A stretch of 9,326 nucleotides of DNA, from the NCBI GenBank assembly GCA_936943465.1, contig CAKZJN010000103.1, positions 1 to 9,326 of the forward strand. Direction: 5' to 3'. The notes beneath the pieces were generated by a model. It saw nothing but the letters and a program-made list of their open reading frames with translations, was not told the origin of the DNA and did not search any database. A program made the translations under genes and the position numbers. This DNA is from an uncultured Rhodoferax sp. Lineage in GTDB: Bacteria; Pseudomonadota; Gammaproteobacteria; Burkholderiales; Burkholderiaceae_C. Shown in pieces: positions 1-6,559 of this stretch; positions within the stretch are counted from its first letter, which is position 1, and every line of letters starts with the position of its first letter.

Positions 1-87
1 TTCGATCACCACATCAATGTCCTTGATGCGCTCGGCAATTGCCTTGCGCGTCAGGTGCATATGCCCGGGAAACCACTGAATTGCCAT
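1..87 (-). CDS. ylqF: Ribosome biogenesis GTPase RbgA/YlqF family, N-terminus only (runs off left edge)
   Basis: Only the first 29 codons are inside the window. They read MAIQWFPGHMHLTRKAIAER, then a short IKDIDVVIE stretch ending exactly at the edge. The IQWFPGHM opening followed by a basic helix and a D-x-V strand is the characteristic start of RbgA/YlqF, a circularly permuted GTPase that in Bacillus acts in late assembly of the large ribosomal subunit. The G motifs themselves lie outside the window, so the assignment rests on the N-terminus alone. The ATG at 85-87 is preferred because family members start with a short leader before IQWFPGHM. An in-frame ATG at 124-126 would add 13 residues (MRIYDFLTDRFSG) not expected in the family. 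An AGG about 10 nt upstream could serve as a weak ribosome binding site. Confidence 0.82.
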   Translation of the reverse strand, partial: MAIQWFPGHMHLTRKAIAERIKDIDVVIE

Positions 88-259
88 GCCGCTGAACCTG
101 TCTGTCAAAAAATCGTAGATGCGCATTGTCGGACAGTTCCCGCCGTTCGCGCACTTAGGCTGCTTCCTCTAGGAAAACACGCAGTTCTAAGGTGCCGCCA
201 CTAGGCCCCTTCCGGACAATCCGCTTATCGATTCACTTCCTGTTTGAACGGAGCTTTCC
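88..259. promoter_or_regulatory. Divergent intergenic region between ylqF and the phasin-like gene
   Basis: This 172-bp non-coding stretch lies between two divergently transcribed genes and must hold both promoters. No hexamer pair with good sigma-70 spacing stands out on either strand. A small interrupted palindrome (TTCC-TCTA-GGAA, about 164-175) is present but too short to call an operator. The only clear signal is the GGAG at 250-253, six bases ahead of the plus-strand ATG. Confidence 0.4.
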
Positions 260-781
260 ATGACTAACCCCACGCTCGCCCACGTTACCCACGAACTCAT
301 TGCCAGCTATGGCGCCACCGCACGCAACGTGATCAAGGCCTGCCGCGTGGGCCAGGCACGCTTTAGCCGCTACGCCGACCAGCGCTGGTCGGGCGCAGTC
401 CACAACATGGGCAACCGCCTGACCGCCGAAGTGCGCACCAACGCGCTGGCCGCGCAGCAAAAGGTGTTTGCGTACTACGCTCGCGGTGTCGATATGGGCA
501 CCGACAGTGCCGAAGTGGTGGTCAACAAGGCCATGGATCTGGCCAGCAAGGGCGTCGAAAGTGCAGCCATGCAAGCCAGCCGTTTTGAAAAGGCCAGCGG
601 CATCCAGGCGCTGGGTGGCGTGGCCGCCGCCATGGTGCCGGCTGCTGTCGCTGTGCGCAGCGTTGCTGCGCGCGTCGAGGCACGCTCCGGCGAACTGGTT
701 GTTGCCATTGCTGGCAAGCCCGTCAAGGCCCGTGCCAAGACGGCACGCAAGCCCCGCAAAGTAGCAGCCCCGGCCGCCTGA
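260..781 (+). CDS. Phasin-like small protein with a basic, alanine/lysine-rich tail
   Basis: The protein has 173 residues. It is preceded by a good ribosome binding site (GGAG, 250-253, 6-nt spacing), which supports the ATG at 260. There is no signal peptide. Residues 1 to about 115 look like a continuous amphipathic helical protein, rich in Ala, Gln, Val and Met. A hydrophobic Ala/Val stretch follows at about 119-140. The C-terminus (about 153-173) is strongly basic, with repeated K-A-R/K-P-R-K motifs and an AAPAA end. A helical body with a Lys/Ala/Pro tail recalls phasins such as PhaF, whose histone-H1-like tail binds DNA while the body coats polyhydroxyalkanoate granules. The tail here is much shorter, and I recognise no diagnostic phasin motif. 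No pha genes are nearby. The coding call is firm; the phasin role is inference. A nucleoid-associated or structural helical protein is the alternative. Confidence 0.75.
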   Translation: MTNPTLAHVTHELIASYGATARNVIKACRVGQARFSRYADQRWSGAVHNMGNRLTAEVRTNALAAQQKVFAYYARGVDMGTDSAEVVVNKAMDLASKGVESAAMQASRFEKASGIQALGGVAAAMVPAAVAVRSVAARVEARSGELVVAIAGKPVKARAKTARKPRKVAAPAA

Positions 782-806
782 ATCGGCTTTACAGCCGGCC
801 TGCCAA

Positions 807-843
807 AATGAACAAGGGGCGCCTGAAGCGCCCCTTGTTCATT
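807..843. terminator. Shared terminator hairpin between convergent genes
   Basis: A perfect 16-bp inverted repeat occupies 807-822 and 828-843, with a 5-nt loop (CTGAA). The stem core is ACAAGGGGCGC paired with GCGCCCCTTGT. It lies in the 81-bp gap between the 3' ends of the phasin-like gene and gshA, where a terminator is expected. On the minus strand the AAAA at 805-808 gives a short U-run at the stem base, so it looks best as the gshA terminator. On the plus strand only short T-groups follow the stem. The symmetry of the stem suggests use from both sides. Confidence 0.78.
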
Positions 844-862
844 CGGTTTGCAAGCTCGTAAT

Positions 863-2401
863 TCAGGGAGAAACCAGCACCGGGCCAGCAACCAGGCGCC
901 TGGGCGAGAGATATTCCTGTAGATAGATGTCGAAGGGCATGGTGTCCGCCGCTTCAATGGCCACCTGGTCCTGCACCGACTTGTCACTCTGCGCCACCCA
1001 CTCGGCCTGCTGCGCCGCTGACCAGGGCATGGCCAGCGTGTCCTTCCGCAATTTTTGCGACTGCGCCCGCACAAAACTCACAAACGAACCGCTGTGCTCC
1101 GCATGGATCGCCTGCAACACACGTGCTGAAGGCGTTGAATCCGGGTGCTGCAAGGCATGTTCTGCATCCGACACGGCGCGCGTGTAGTCGCTACTTGCGT
1201 GCACCGCATCGAGCTGTTCGGCAATGGCTCGGAGCTGCTGAACAATTTCCAAGCCCCAGTCCTTCAGGCTGACGGTGCCACTGCCACGTTGCAGCGTCAG
1301 GCCCGGCTCGCGCCCCCGCTCCGCCGTGGTGTGCTGGTTGTGCGCCAGCGCCGCGATTTCCTGCGGCGTGTCATCCGGGCTTTCGGACTGCAGACAATGC
1401 AGCAAGAACACATCCAGAAAGCGCAAGGTCTGGGCGTTGATGCCCACCGGCTCAAATGGATTCAGGTCCATCAGGCGCACTTCCACGTACTCCACACCGC
1501 GCTCACGCAGGGCGTGCAAGGGGCGCTCGCCGGGGAAGATGACGCGCTTGGGGCGAATCGTGCCGTAGAACTCGTTTTCAATTTGCAGCAACGTGGTTTG
1601 CAGTTGCTTGTAGGTTCCATCCGGCGCCCGCACACCAATATCCTCATAGGCGGGATAGGGCTGCGTCAAAGCCTTTTGAAGCGACTCGGCATAACCCGCC
1701 AGGCTGTTGTAGCTCACCGCCAGTGAAGCCTGCGCGTCGCTTTGGTAACCCAGGCGGCCCATGCGCAGCGAGGTGGCATAGGGCAAGTACATGGTCCCGT
1801 CCTTGAGCGGTTGCAGGCGGTGTTCCCGCCCCGCCACAAAGGTGGAGCACACCGCAGGCGACGCGCCAAACAGGTACAGCAGCAAAAAGGCCTGGCGACG
1901 GAAATTCCGGATCAGGCCGAAGTAGCGCTCGTTGGATACATCCGGCACGCTCCAGTTGTAGTGAATACCGGATATGGTCTGCATGCGCCGGCCGTAGCGG
2001 TGCCCCAGGCCACTGCGGTACACGGTTTTGGCCCGGCCCACATTGGAAGTGCCGTACTGGCCGAGTGGAATTTCATCATCCGTCGGCAGGCCACATGGCA
2101 TGCTCGACACCCACAGCATCTCGTCACCGAGGGAGCGCAGGGTGAATTGCTGAATCGCCGTCAGTTCGTCAATGCAATCTTGTGCCCCGGCATGGACACT
2201 GGTGATCAGTTCGAGCTGGGATTCGCTGAAGTCGGTGGTGATATGCGGGTGGGTCAGGGCCGAGCCCAACGCAGCCGGATGCGGCGTCATCGCCAGACGC
2301 CCCGTCTCCAGCGAGCGCAAACTCTCTTTTTCCAGCCCGCGCCGGATACCCTTCAGCCGCGCAATGGCGACCTTTTCTGGGCCTTGCGAAAATTGTTCCA
2401 T
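863..2401 (-). CDS. gshA: Glutamate-cysteine ligase, E. coli type (class I)
   Basis: This enzyme joins L-glutamate and L-cysteine using ATP to give gamma-glutamylcysteine, the first and rate-limiting step of glutathione synthesis in the cytoplasm. The 512 residues match the E. coli GshA length (518) from end to end. Family stretches are visible in order: RGLEKESLRS (about 21-30), HPAALGSALTHPHITTDFSE (about 41-60), LWVSSMPC, LGQYGTSNVGRAKTVYRSGL, RRMQTISGIHYN, PYATSLRMGRLGY, IRPKRV, and VEVRLMDLNPFEPVGI. The C-terminal EAADTMPFDIYL also aligns with the E. coli end. These cover the glutamate, cysteine and ATP-Mg binding regions. The ATG at 2399-2401 has an AAGG about 9 nt upstream. The gene stands alone, with no gshB beside it. 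It is divergent from the GGDEF-like gene and ends at the shared hairpin with the gene at its 3' side. No frameshift is seen. Confidence 0.96.
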   Translation of the reverse strand: MEQFSQGPEKVAIARLKGIRRGLEKESLRSLETGRLAMTPHPAALGSALTHPHITTDFSESQLELITSVHAGAQDCIDELTAIQQFTLRSLGDEMLWVSSMPCGLPTDDEIPLGQYGTSNVGRAKTVYRSGLGHRYGRRMQTISGIHYNWSVPDVSNERYFGLIRNFRRQAFLLLYLFGASPAVCSTFVAGREHRLQPLKDGTMYLPYATSLRMGRLGYQSDAQASLAVSYNSLAGYAESLQKALTQPYPAYEDIGVRAPDGTYKQLQTTLLQIENEFYGTIRPKRVIFPGERPLHALRERGVEYVEVRLMDLNPFEPVGINAQTLRFLDVFLLHCLQSESPDDTPQEIAALAHNQHTTAERGREPGLTLQRGSGTVSLKDWGLEIVQQLRAIAEQLDAVHASSDYTRAVSDAEHALQHPDSTPSARVLQAIHAEHSGSFVSFVRAQSQKLRKDTLAMPWSAAQQAEWVAQSDKSVQDQVAIEAADTMPFDIYLQEYLSPRRLVAGPVLVSP

Positions 2402-2520
2402 ACCAATGGCCCTTCGTTTTCCTAGGGGCGCGAAGTTAACACAGGCGCCCTCTTTATGCAGCGCCGGGGTATACCTTGACTTGCATCATCTTCTAGAATC
2501 TGCGCTAACAACCAAAATAC

Positions 2521-3744
2521 ATGCTTATGGAATTCGTTGAAACCCTTGAAACGGTGATTTGGTCAGTCATGCTCGGCGGCATGCTGACCATCGGCACGCT
2601 GGCCGTGGCGGATGTATTTGTCAACCGGACCATGGCGTCCTGGCGCGGCTTGCTGTTTATGGCCGTTACCGGCACCAGTTGCGTGTTGCTTTCGGGGCTG
2701 CCGCAGGACCTGCACCCGGACCTTCCACTCATCCCCGTTCTTATTTTGAAAAGCAGCCTGGGGCCCTTGAGCGGCGCCATGGTCCTGATGTACCTGAAGC
2801 AATGGCTGGGGGTGGCAGCCGACGACCGCTACGTGTACTACGCGATCCATTGGGGCTCCAACGTCTTGCTGGCTTCGGCCTTGATCGTTGCCATGCTGTG
2901 CGTCGTGCTGGGCTTCGCCCACTCGCCCGAGATTTTCATACTGGCCGCCGCCCTGAACGGCCTTGCGGTGATGTTGGCCACCTTTACCTCGGTGCGCGCG
3001 GCGCAATTGGGCGATCAGATGGGTCGCACCATGGCGTATGGTTGTTTCTTTCTGGCCATTTCGTTGGCTGGCCTGCTGAACCACCAACTCACCCCCGAGG
3101 GCGGTAATCCTTACACCTGGGCCCTGACCTCGTTCAGCACCGTGGTGTTTTTCATGATCATGGTGATGCTGGCGATTAACCGCAACCGGCAAATCCGCGA
3201 GTTGCAACGCCTGTCCCATATCGCTCTGGGTGTGGATCCGGTCACGGGTCTGCCACGCGGCTCGGTGCTGCTGTCCAAGATCGATGATGCGTTCTGGCGC
3301 AGCAGCCGACTGGGTGCCAGCAGCATCGTGATTTGCCTGCACATTCGTAATTTGTATGAACTCAGTGAAGCGGTGGGCCCCTCCGTCGACCTGCAGATTC
3401 AGGCCGCTATGGCGGCTCGCATCCGGCGTGCAGTCGGCTTCCGTTGTGTGGTGGGTCTGTACCACCCGCGTTGCTTCGTCGTCGTGCTGACGGCAATTAA
3501 GCAGCCCCGCGTCATCACCAAGATGACCGAGCGCTTGCGCGAAATCATGTGCGAGCCCCTGGATGTTCTGGGTAACAACGACAGCGTGCACCGCTTCACG
3601 CCCTGGTTCAATGTGGGGGCGACGACCGTCAATGAGCCGAACACCCAGCCGGCCCAGGTCATTGACGAAGCCGAACGGATTGCGCTGGCCAGCGAACCCA
3701 ATCCGCCCGAGAGCGCCAATAGCGACGCGCCGACCCGCCTGTAA
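2521..3744 (+). CDS. Seven-TM membrane protein with degenerate (probably inactive) GGDEF domain
   Basis: This 407-residue protein has two parts. Residues 1 to about 220 hold about seven hydrophobic segments (near 12-34, 43-60, 68-92, 112-133, 137-157, 170-187 and 200-219). A basic linker, RNRQIRELQRLSH, follows, then a GGDEF-fold domain at about 235-390. The fold is recognised from DPVTGLPRGSVL (239-250), which corresponds to the usual D-x-L-T-G-L-x-N-R, and from the spacing of the later strands. The active site is not conserved. The signature loop reads LYHPRC near 313-318 instead of GG(D/E)EF. The metal-binding Asp of the D-x-D strand aligns with His274 and the second Asp with Arg276. No RxxD inhibitory site precedes the loop. 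It is therefore unlikely to make cyclic di-GMP and may be a membrane receptor or scaffold; its ligand is unknown. No clear ribosome binding site precedes ATG 2521, and ATG 2527 is an equally possible start. Confidence 0.88.
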   Translation: MLMEFVETLETVIWSVMLGGMLTIGTLAVADVFVNRTMASWRGLLFMAVTGTSCVLLSGLPQDLHPDLPLIPVLILKSSLGPLSGAMVLMYLKQWLGVAADDRYVYYAIHWGSNVLLASALIVAMLCVVLGFAHSPEIFILAAALNGLAVMLATFTSVRAAQLGDQMGRTMAYGCFFLAISLAGLLNHQLTPEGGNPYTWALTSFSTVVFFMIMVMLAINRNRQIRELQRLSHIALGVDPVTGLPRGSVLLSKIDDAFWRSSRLGASSIVICLHIRNLYELSEAVGPSVDLQIQAAMAARIRRAVGFRCVVGLYHPRCFVVVLTAIKQPRVITKMTERLREIMCEPLDVLGNNDSVHRFTPWFNVGATTVNEPNTQPAQVIDEAERIALASEPNPPESANSDAPTRL

Positions 3745-3763
3745 CCGCTAGGCACGGCGGTTA
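3742..3763. terminator. Possible weak hairpin between convergent genes
   Basis: A 7-bp inverted repeat (TAACCGC at 3742-3748, GCGGTTA at 3757-3763) with an 8-nt loop begins at the stop codon of the GGDEF-like gene. It lies in the 31-bp gap before the 3' end of the minus-strand dehydrogenase gene. No T-run follows on either strand, so termination here is uncertain. Confidence 0.3.
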
Positions 3764-3775
3764 ACAGCAGCGACG

Positions 3776-4690
3776 TCAGTCCTGCTTCAGATAGGCCGTT
3801 GCGCGGCCCACTTCGTAGCCACCCTGCGCTGAGCCATTCGGGGGCACCATTTCTTCGCTGCGGTCACGCACCTGCTCCCACTGCGCAGCCAGTCGCTCGG
3901 GTGCGTCACCGTCCAGACCAATCCAGGCACCTTGGGTCATGGTGATGTGGGCGGCTTCCACATGCCCGGCTCCGGCACACAAGGTTGTGCGCGTGGGAGC
4001 ATCTTCACTCACCAATACCAGCATCGCCGGGGTCACGGCCTTGGGCTCCAGGGCGGCCAGTACCTCGGGCGGCATCAGGTCTTCGGTCATGCGGGTGGCC
4101 GCCGTGGGGGCCAGGCAATTCACGCGGATATTGTGTTTGGCGCCTTCGAGTCCCAGTGTCTGCATCAAGCCCACCAACGCCAGCTTGGCAGCACCGTAAT
4201 TGCTCTGGCCAAAATTGCCATACAAGCCGGTGCTGGAAGTGGTCAGCATGACGCGCCCATACTGTTGCGCCACCATGTAAGGCCAAGCGGCCTTGGTGCA
4301 GTGCACCGCGCCCATCAGGTGTACGTCCAGGACCAGGCGGAAGTCGGCCAGGTCCATCTTGGCAAAGGTCTTGTCGCGCAGGATGCCAGCGTTGTTCACC
4401 ACAATGTCAATGCGACCCCAGGTGTCCACCGCCTGCTTGACCATGGCCTGCACGGCATCCCAGTCGGTCACCGAGGCGCCATTGGCAATCGCCTCACCAC
4501 CCGCAGCCCGAATTTCAGCCACCACCTGCTCGGCCGCCGAAAGCGAGCCGCCAGAGCCATCGCGGGCGCCGCCCAGATCGTTCACCACCACTTTGGCACC
4601 CCGGGCCGCCAGGGCCAAGGCATGTTGGCGACCCAGGCCACCACCGGCTCCGGTCACAATCGCTACGCGACCTTTGAAATCAATCGTCAT
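3776..4690 (-). CDS. SDR-family dehydrogenase, MFE-2 (3R)-hydroxyacyl-CoA dehydrogenase-like
   Basis: This 304-residue NAD(P)-dependent oxidoreductase has a complete classical SDR core. The nucleotide motif TGAGGGLG is at 13-20, NNAG at 99-102, catalytic Ser152, Tyr165 and Lys169 (in SNYGAAK), and the NCLAPTAATRMTEDLMP stretch after the sixth strand. VVNDLGGARDGSG (35-47), LRDKTFAKM and TGLYGNFGQSNYGAAK are typical of the dehydrogenase unit of peroxisomal multifunctional enzyme type 2 (HSD17B4/Fox2). That unit oxidises (3R)-hydroxyacyl-CoA. Here it stands alone, without the hydratase or SCP-2 domains. The C-terminal 45 or so residues extend beyond the minimal SDR fold, as in that subgroup. 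The ATG at 4688-4690 has a GGAG (4697-4700) six bases upstream. The protein is cytoplasmic, with no signal peptide. The exact acyl-CoA or steroid substrate cannot be read from the sequence. Confidence 0.9.
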   Translation of the reverse strand: MTIDFKGRVAIVTGAGGGLGRQHALALAARGAKVVVNDLGGARDGSGGSLSAAEQVVAEIRAAGGEAIANGASVTDWDAVQAMVKQAVDTWGRIDIVVNNAGILRDKTFAKMDLADFRLVLDVHLMGAVHCTKAAWPYMVAQQYGRVMLTTSSTGLYGNFGQSNYGAAKLALVGLMQTLGLEGAKHNIRVNCLAPTAATRMTEDLMPPEVLAALEPKAVTPAMLVLVSEDAPTRTTLCAGAGHVEAAHITMTQGAWIGLDGDAPERLAAQWEQVRDRSEEMVPPNGSAQGGYEVGRATAYLKQD

Positions 4691-4755
4691 GTCTCACTCC
4701 GTTCACAATAAAGACCATCAAAAAAACCGTTCGCGGCAACGCGGAACCTTCGCCC
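4691..4755. promoter_or_regulatory. Divergent promoter region, dehydrogenase and Nudix gene
   Basis: This 65-bp non-coding gap lies between two divergent starts. It carries the GGAG of the dehydrogenase (4697-4700), a run of seven A at 4720-4726 and a weak CGGAA (4742-4746) ahead of the Nudix ATG. I cannot identify convincing -35/-10 pairs. The short shared gap makes overlapping promoters, and possibly coordinated control, likely. Confidence 0.4.
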
Positions 4756-5631
4756 ATGGAAATCAGTTCAGAGATCATTCACACACCGCCCAAAGATGCC
4801 GCAACGGTCATCATTTTGAGGGATAGCCCCACGGGGCTCGAAGTATTTCTGGTCAAGCGCCACGGCCTGTCCGACGTGCTGGGTGGCGCCTATGTATTCC
4901 CGGGTGGCAAGGTTGACGAAGCCGATGCCCAGCTCGATGAAGCCGCCCACCTGGACCAGCCGGCCGCGCAGTTGCACGCGCAACTGGCCGAACCCGAACT
5001 GGACCCGCAACAAGCCAAAGGGCTGTTTGTGGCGGCGCTGCGCGAGGCCTTTGAAGAATGCGGCGTGCTGTTTGCCCACGCTGCCACACAGCAGCACACC
5101 CGCGACTTGGCCACCCAGCTTCAAAACGGCCGCATGTTCAACCTGGCACTGGCCGAATCGGCCCTGCGCTTGCAGACGCAGGCGGTGGCCCCGTGGTCGC
5201 GCTGGATCACGCCCAAGATGCCGTCCATTTCCAGCAAACGCTTTGACACGCGCTTCTTTGTGGCCGCCTTGCCTGCGGACCAGATTGCCCGGCACGACGA
5301 TGTGGAAACCACCCAAAGCGTGTGGCTCTCGCCGCGCGCGGCACTGGAGCAGTACTGGGCCCGTGGCATTGAAATGGCGCCGCCGCAAATCATGACGCTG
5401 GCGCACCTGTCACGGCATGCCAGCGTGGCCTCGGCCCTGCAGGCGGCCCGCCAGAACGCACCCGCTTTGATCCAACCCGAGCCGTTTGACGAAGCCGGCG
5501 AACGCGTCCTGACCTACCCCGGCGACCCCTGGCACAGCGTCAAGACGCGTGCCATGCCCGGCCCCACACGTCTGCGCTACCGCAACAAGCGTTTCGAGCC
5601 GGAACAGGGTTTTGACGCGCTGTTTGCCTGA
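4756..5631 (+). CDS. NUDT19-like Nudix hydrolase (possible CoA/acyl-CoA diphosphatase)
   Basis: The protein has 291 residues. The Nudix fold is shown by KDAATVIILRD (13-23) for the first strand, then GGAYVFPGGKVDEAD (43-57) and REAFEECGVLF (96-106). The last of these carries the metal-binding REx2EE part of the Nudix box. About 30 extra residues (about 58-90, Ala/Gln/Asp-rich) separate the two halves of the box, which are contiguous in ordinary Nudix enzymes. That split box, with WITPKMPSISSKRFDTRFFVA further on, is characteristic of the NUDT19/RP2-like group. Mammalian NUDT19 cleaves CoA and acyl-CoA to 3',5'-ADP and (acyl-)phosphopantetheine with a divalent metal. The bacterial substrate is unproven. 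The ribosome binding site is weak (GGA, 10 nt upstream). The gene is followed 4 bp later by the NlpC/P60 lipoprotein gene and is divergent from the SDR gene. Confidence 0.88.
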   Translation: MEISSEIIHTPPKDAATVIILRDSPTGLEVFLVKRHGLSDVLGGAYVFPGGKVDEADAQLDEAAHLDQPAAQLHAQLAEPELDPQQAKGLFVAALREAFEECGVLFAHAATQQHTRDLATQLQNGRMFNLALAESALRLQTQAVAPWSRWITPKMPSISSKRFDTRFFVAALPADQIARHDDVETTQSVWLSPRAALEQYWARGIEMAPPQIMTLAHLSRHASVASALQAARQNAPALIQPEPFDEAGERVLTYPGDPWHSVKTRAMPGPTRLRYRNKRFEPEQGFDALFA

Positions 5632-5635
5632 CACC

Positions 5636-6148
5636 ATGCACCTGCGCTTGCACTACCCACTGTTGACGGCATGCGTAACTTTGGGCCTGGCCGCGTGCTC
5701 TGCGCCGCCGATCCAACGCAACGAGACGAGCGACTTGCCACCTGGCATGGCGCCTGAAGTGCCCGGCCGCCTGAGCCAGGACCAGGCCAACGACGTCACC
5801 TTGCACGCCATCAGCCTGGTCGGCACGCCCTACCGCTGGGGCGGCAATACGCCTGAGTCAGGTTTTGATTGCAGCGGGCTGATTGCCTACGTGTACAAGT
5901 CCAGCGCGCAGGTGCCGGCACCGCGCACCGTAGCAGCACTGACCGGCTGGGGGCAACCGGTTCCACCGGCCACTTTGCGCAGCGGGGATCTGGTGGTGTT
6001 TGTGCAGAAAGGCGTGGCCAACCATGCCGGTATTTATGTGGGCGAAGGCCGCTTTGTGCACGCGCCTTCTACGGGCGGCGAGGTCCGGCTGGACTCGCTC
6101 AGTTCGTCGTACTGGAGCCGCCAGCAGGTCAGTTACCGGCGCCCATGA
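5636..6148 (+). CDS. NlpC/P60 family lipoprotein, predicted cell-wall endopeptidase
   Basis: This 170-residue lipoprotein has a short signal peptide (residues 1-20) with lipobox LAA-Cys21. Ser at +2 favours outer-membrane sorting. The NlpC/P60 papain-like domain covers about 50-166. It shows YRWGG (66-70), the nucleophile Cys79 in GFDCSGL, GDLVVF at 117-122, catalytic His130 in NHAGIYVG, and a third polar residue at His142 in RFVHAP. Family members such as MepS (Spr) cut peptide cross-bridges of peptidoglycan, so a role in wall growth or remodelling is likely. The ATG at 5636 is chosen because it places the lipobox correctly; an upstream in-frame start at 5549 would bury the signal peptide and overlap the Nudix gene. 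No Shine-Dalgarno sequence is seen, and the Nudix stop lies 4 bp upstream, so translational coupling is plausible. The 3' end overlaps the convergent gene by 20 bp. Confidence 0.93.
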   Translation: MHLRLHYPLLTACVTLGLAACSAPPIQRNETSDLPPGMAPEVPGRLSQDQANDVTLHAISLVGTPYRWGGNTPESGFDCSGLIAYVYKSSAQVPAPRTVAALTGWGQPVPPATLRSGDLVVFVQKGVANHAGIYVGEGRFVHAPSTGGEVRLDSLSSSYWSRQQVSYRRP

Positions 6149-6470
6149 GGGCCAGCGTGCTGACAAAGACCACTTTGACCAGCAGCCAGGTGCCGACCAC
6201 GATGGCCCAGGACTTCCACTTCACCCGGTGGGCATTCCAGCTGTTTTCTGCCAGCGTAAACACCACCGCGCAGACCAGCCCGAACAGCAGGCCCAAGCCG
6301 GCCTGCAGCAACTTGCGCTGCCAAAAGGGCTCGGGGCCGTCCACCACCGGTGCAAACACACTGACCACCAGCCCAAACAGCAGCCAGCGCGCCAGATAGC
6401 CCCACCAGCGCGTCCACAAACCGGAGCCAACCGGGGGCCAATGTTCATCGTGGGGGGTGGTCGAATGCAT
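6129..6470 (-). CDS. Small three-helix membrane protein, function unknown
   Basis: This 113-residue protein has a 20-residue polar N-terminus rich in His, Trp and Pro. Three predicted membrane helices follow at about 24-43 (WGYLARWLLFGLVVSVFAPV), 54-73 (LLQAGLGLLFGLVCAVVFTL) and 87-109. A basic loop, NAHRVKWKSW, separates helices two and three. The regular hydrophobic/charged pattern and positive-inside loops support real coding, and no other gene occupies this stretch. I recognise no family. Its last 20 bases overlap, tail to tail, the end of the NlpC/P60 gene. Upstream is an 89-bp gap to the 3' end of tctA on the same strand. It could be the last gene of the tct transcript or have its own promoter. 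No good ribosome binding site is visible, so the start is tentative. Confidence 0.65.
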   Translation of the reverse strand: MHSTTPHDEHWPPVGSGLWTRWWGYLARWLLFGLVVSVFAPVVDGPEPFWQRKLLQAGLGLLFGLVCAVVFTLAENSWNAHRVKWKSWAIVVGTWLLVKVVFVSTLALMGAGN

Positions 6471-6559
6471 AGCGGGTCGCTAAAGAGCGCGGGGTGATCA
6501 AAATCGAAAAGGAATGCCGTGATTTTCGCCGTTTTGCGCAAGACCTTCGGCCTTTATGT

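Noticed and set aside
1145..2425. Two plus-strand open frames (193 and 227 codons) opposite gshA
   Set aside because: The minus strand encodes a full-length GshA with conserved motifs. The opposite frames are Gln/His/Arg-rich shadows without recognisable domains.
2476..2499. TTGACT (2476-2481) and TAGAAT (2494-2499) ahead of the GGDEF-like gene as a sigma-70 promoter
   Set aside because: The hexamers are only 12 bp apart, far short of the usual 16-18 bp, so they cannot act together as a standard promoter. TAGAAT alone could still be a -10 element.
2563..3591. Long minus-strand open frame (342 codons), His/Gln-rich, opposite the GGDEF-like gene
   Set aside because: Its composition is typical of the antisense frame of a GC-rich gene. 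It shows no family motif, and the plus-strand frame has clear membrane helices and a recognisable GGDEF fold.
3932..4711. Plus-strand open frame of 259 codons opposite the dehydrogenase gene
   Set aside because: The SDR catalytic residues on the minus strand are intact. The opposite frame is His/Gly/Gln-rich with no motif.
5549..5635. Longer N-terminus for the NlpC/P60 protein
   Set aside because: It would place 29 extra residues before the signal peptide and overlap the Nudix gene by 83 bp. The ATG at 5636 gives a normal lipoprotein signal.
6540..6554. Short hairpin just after the tctA stop as a terminator
   Set aside because: The stem is only 6 bp, includes a G-U pair, has a 3-nt loop and no following T-run on the minus strand.
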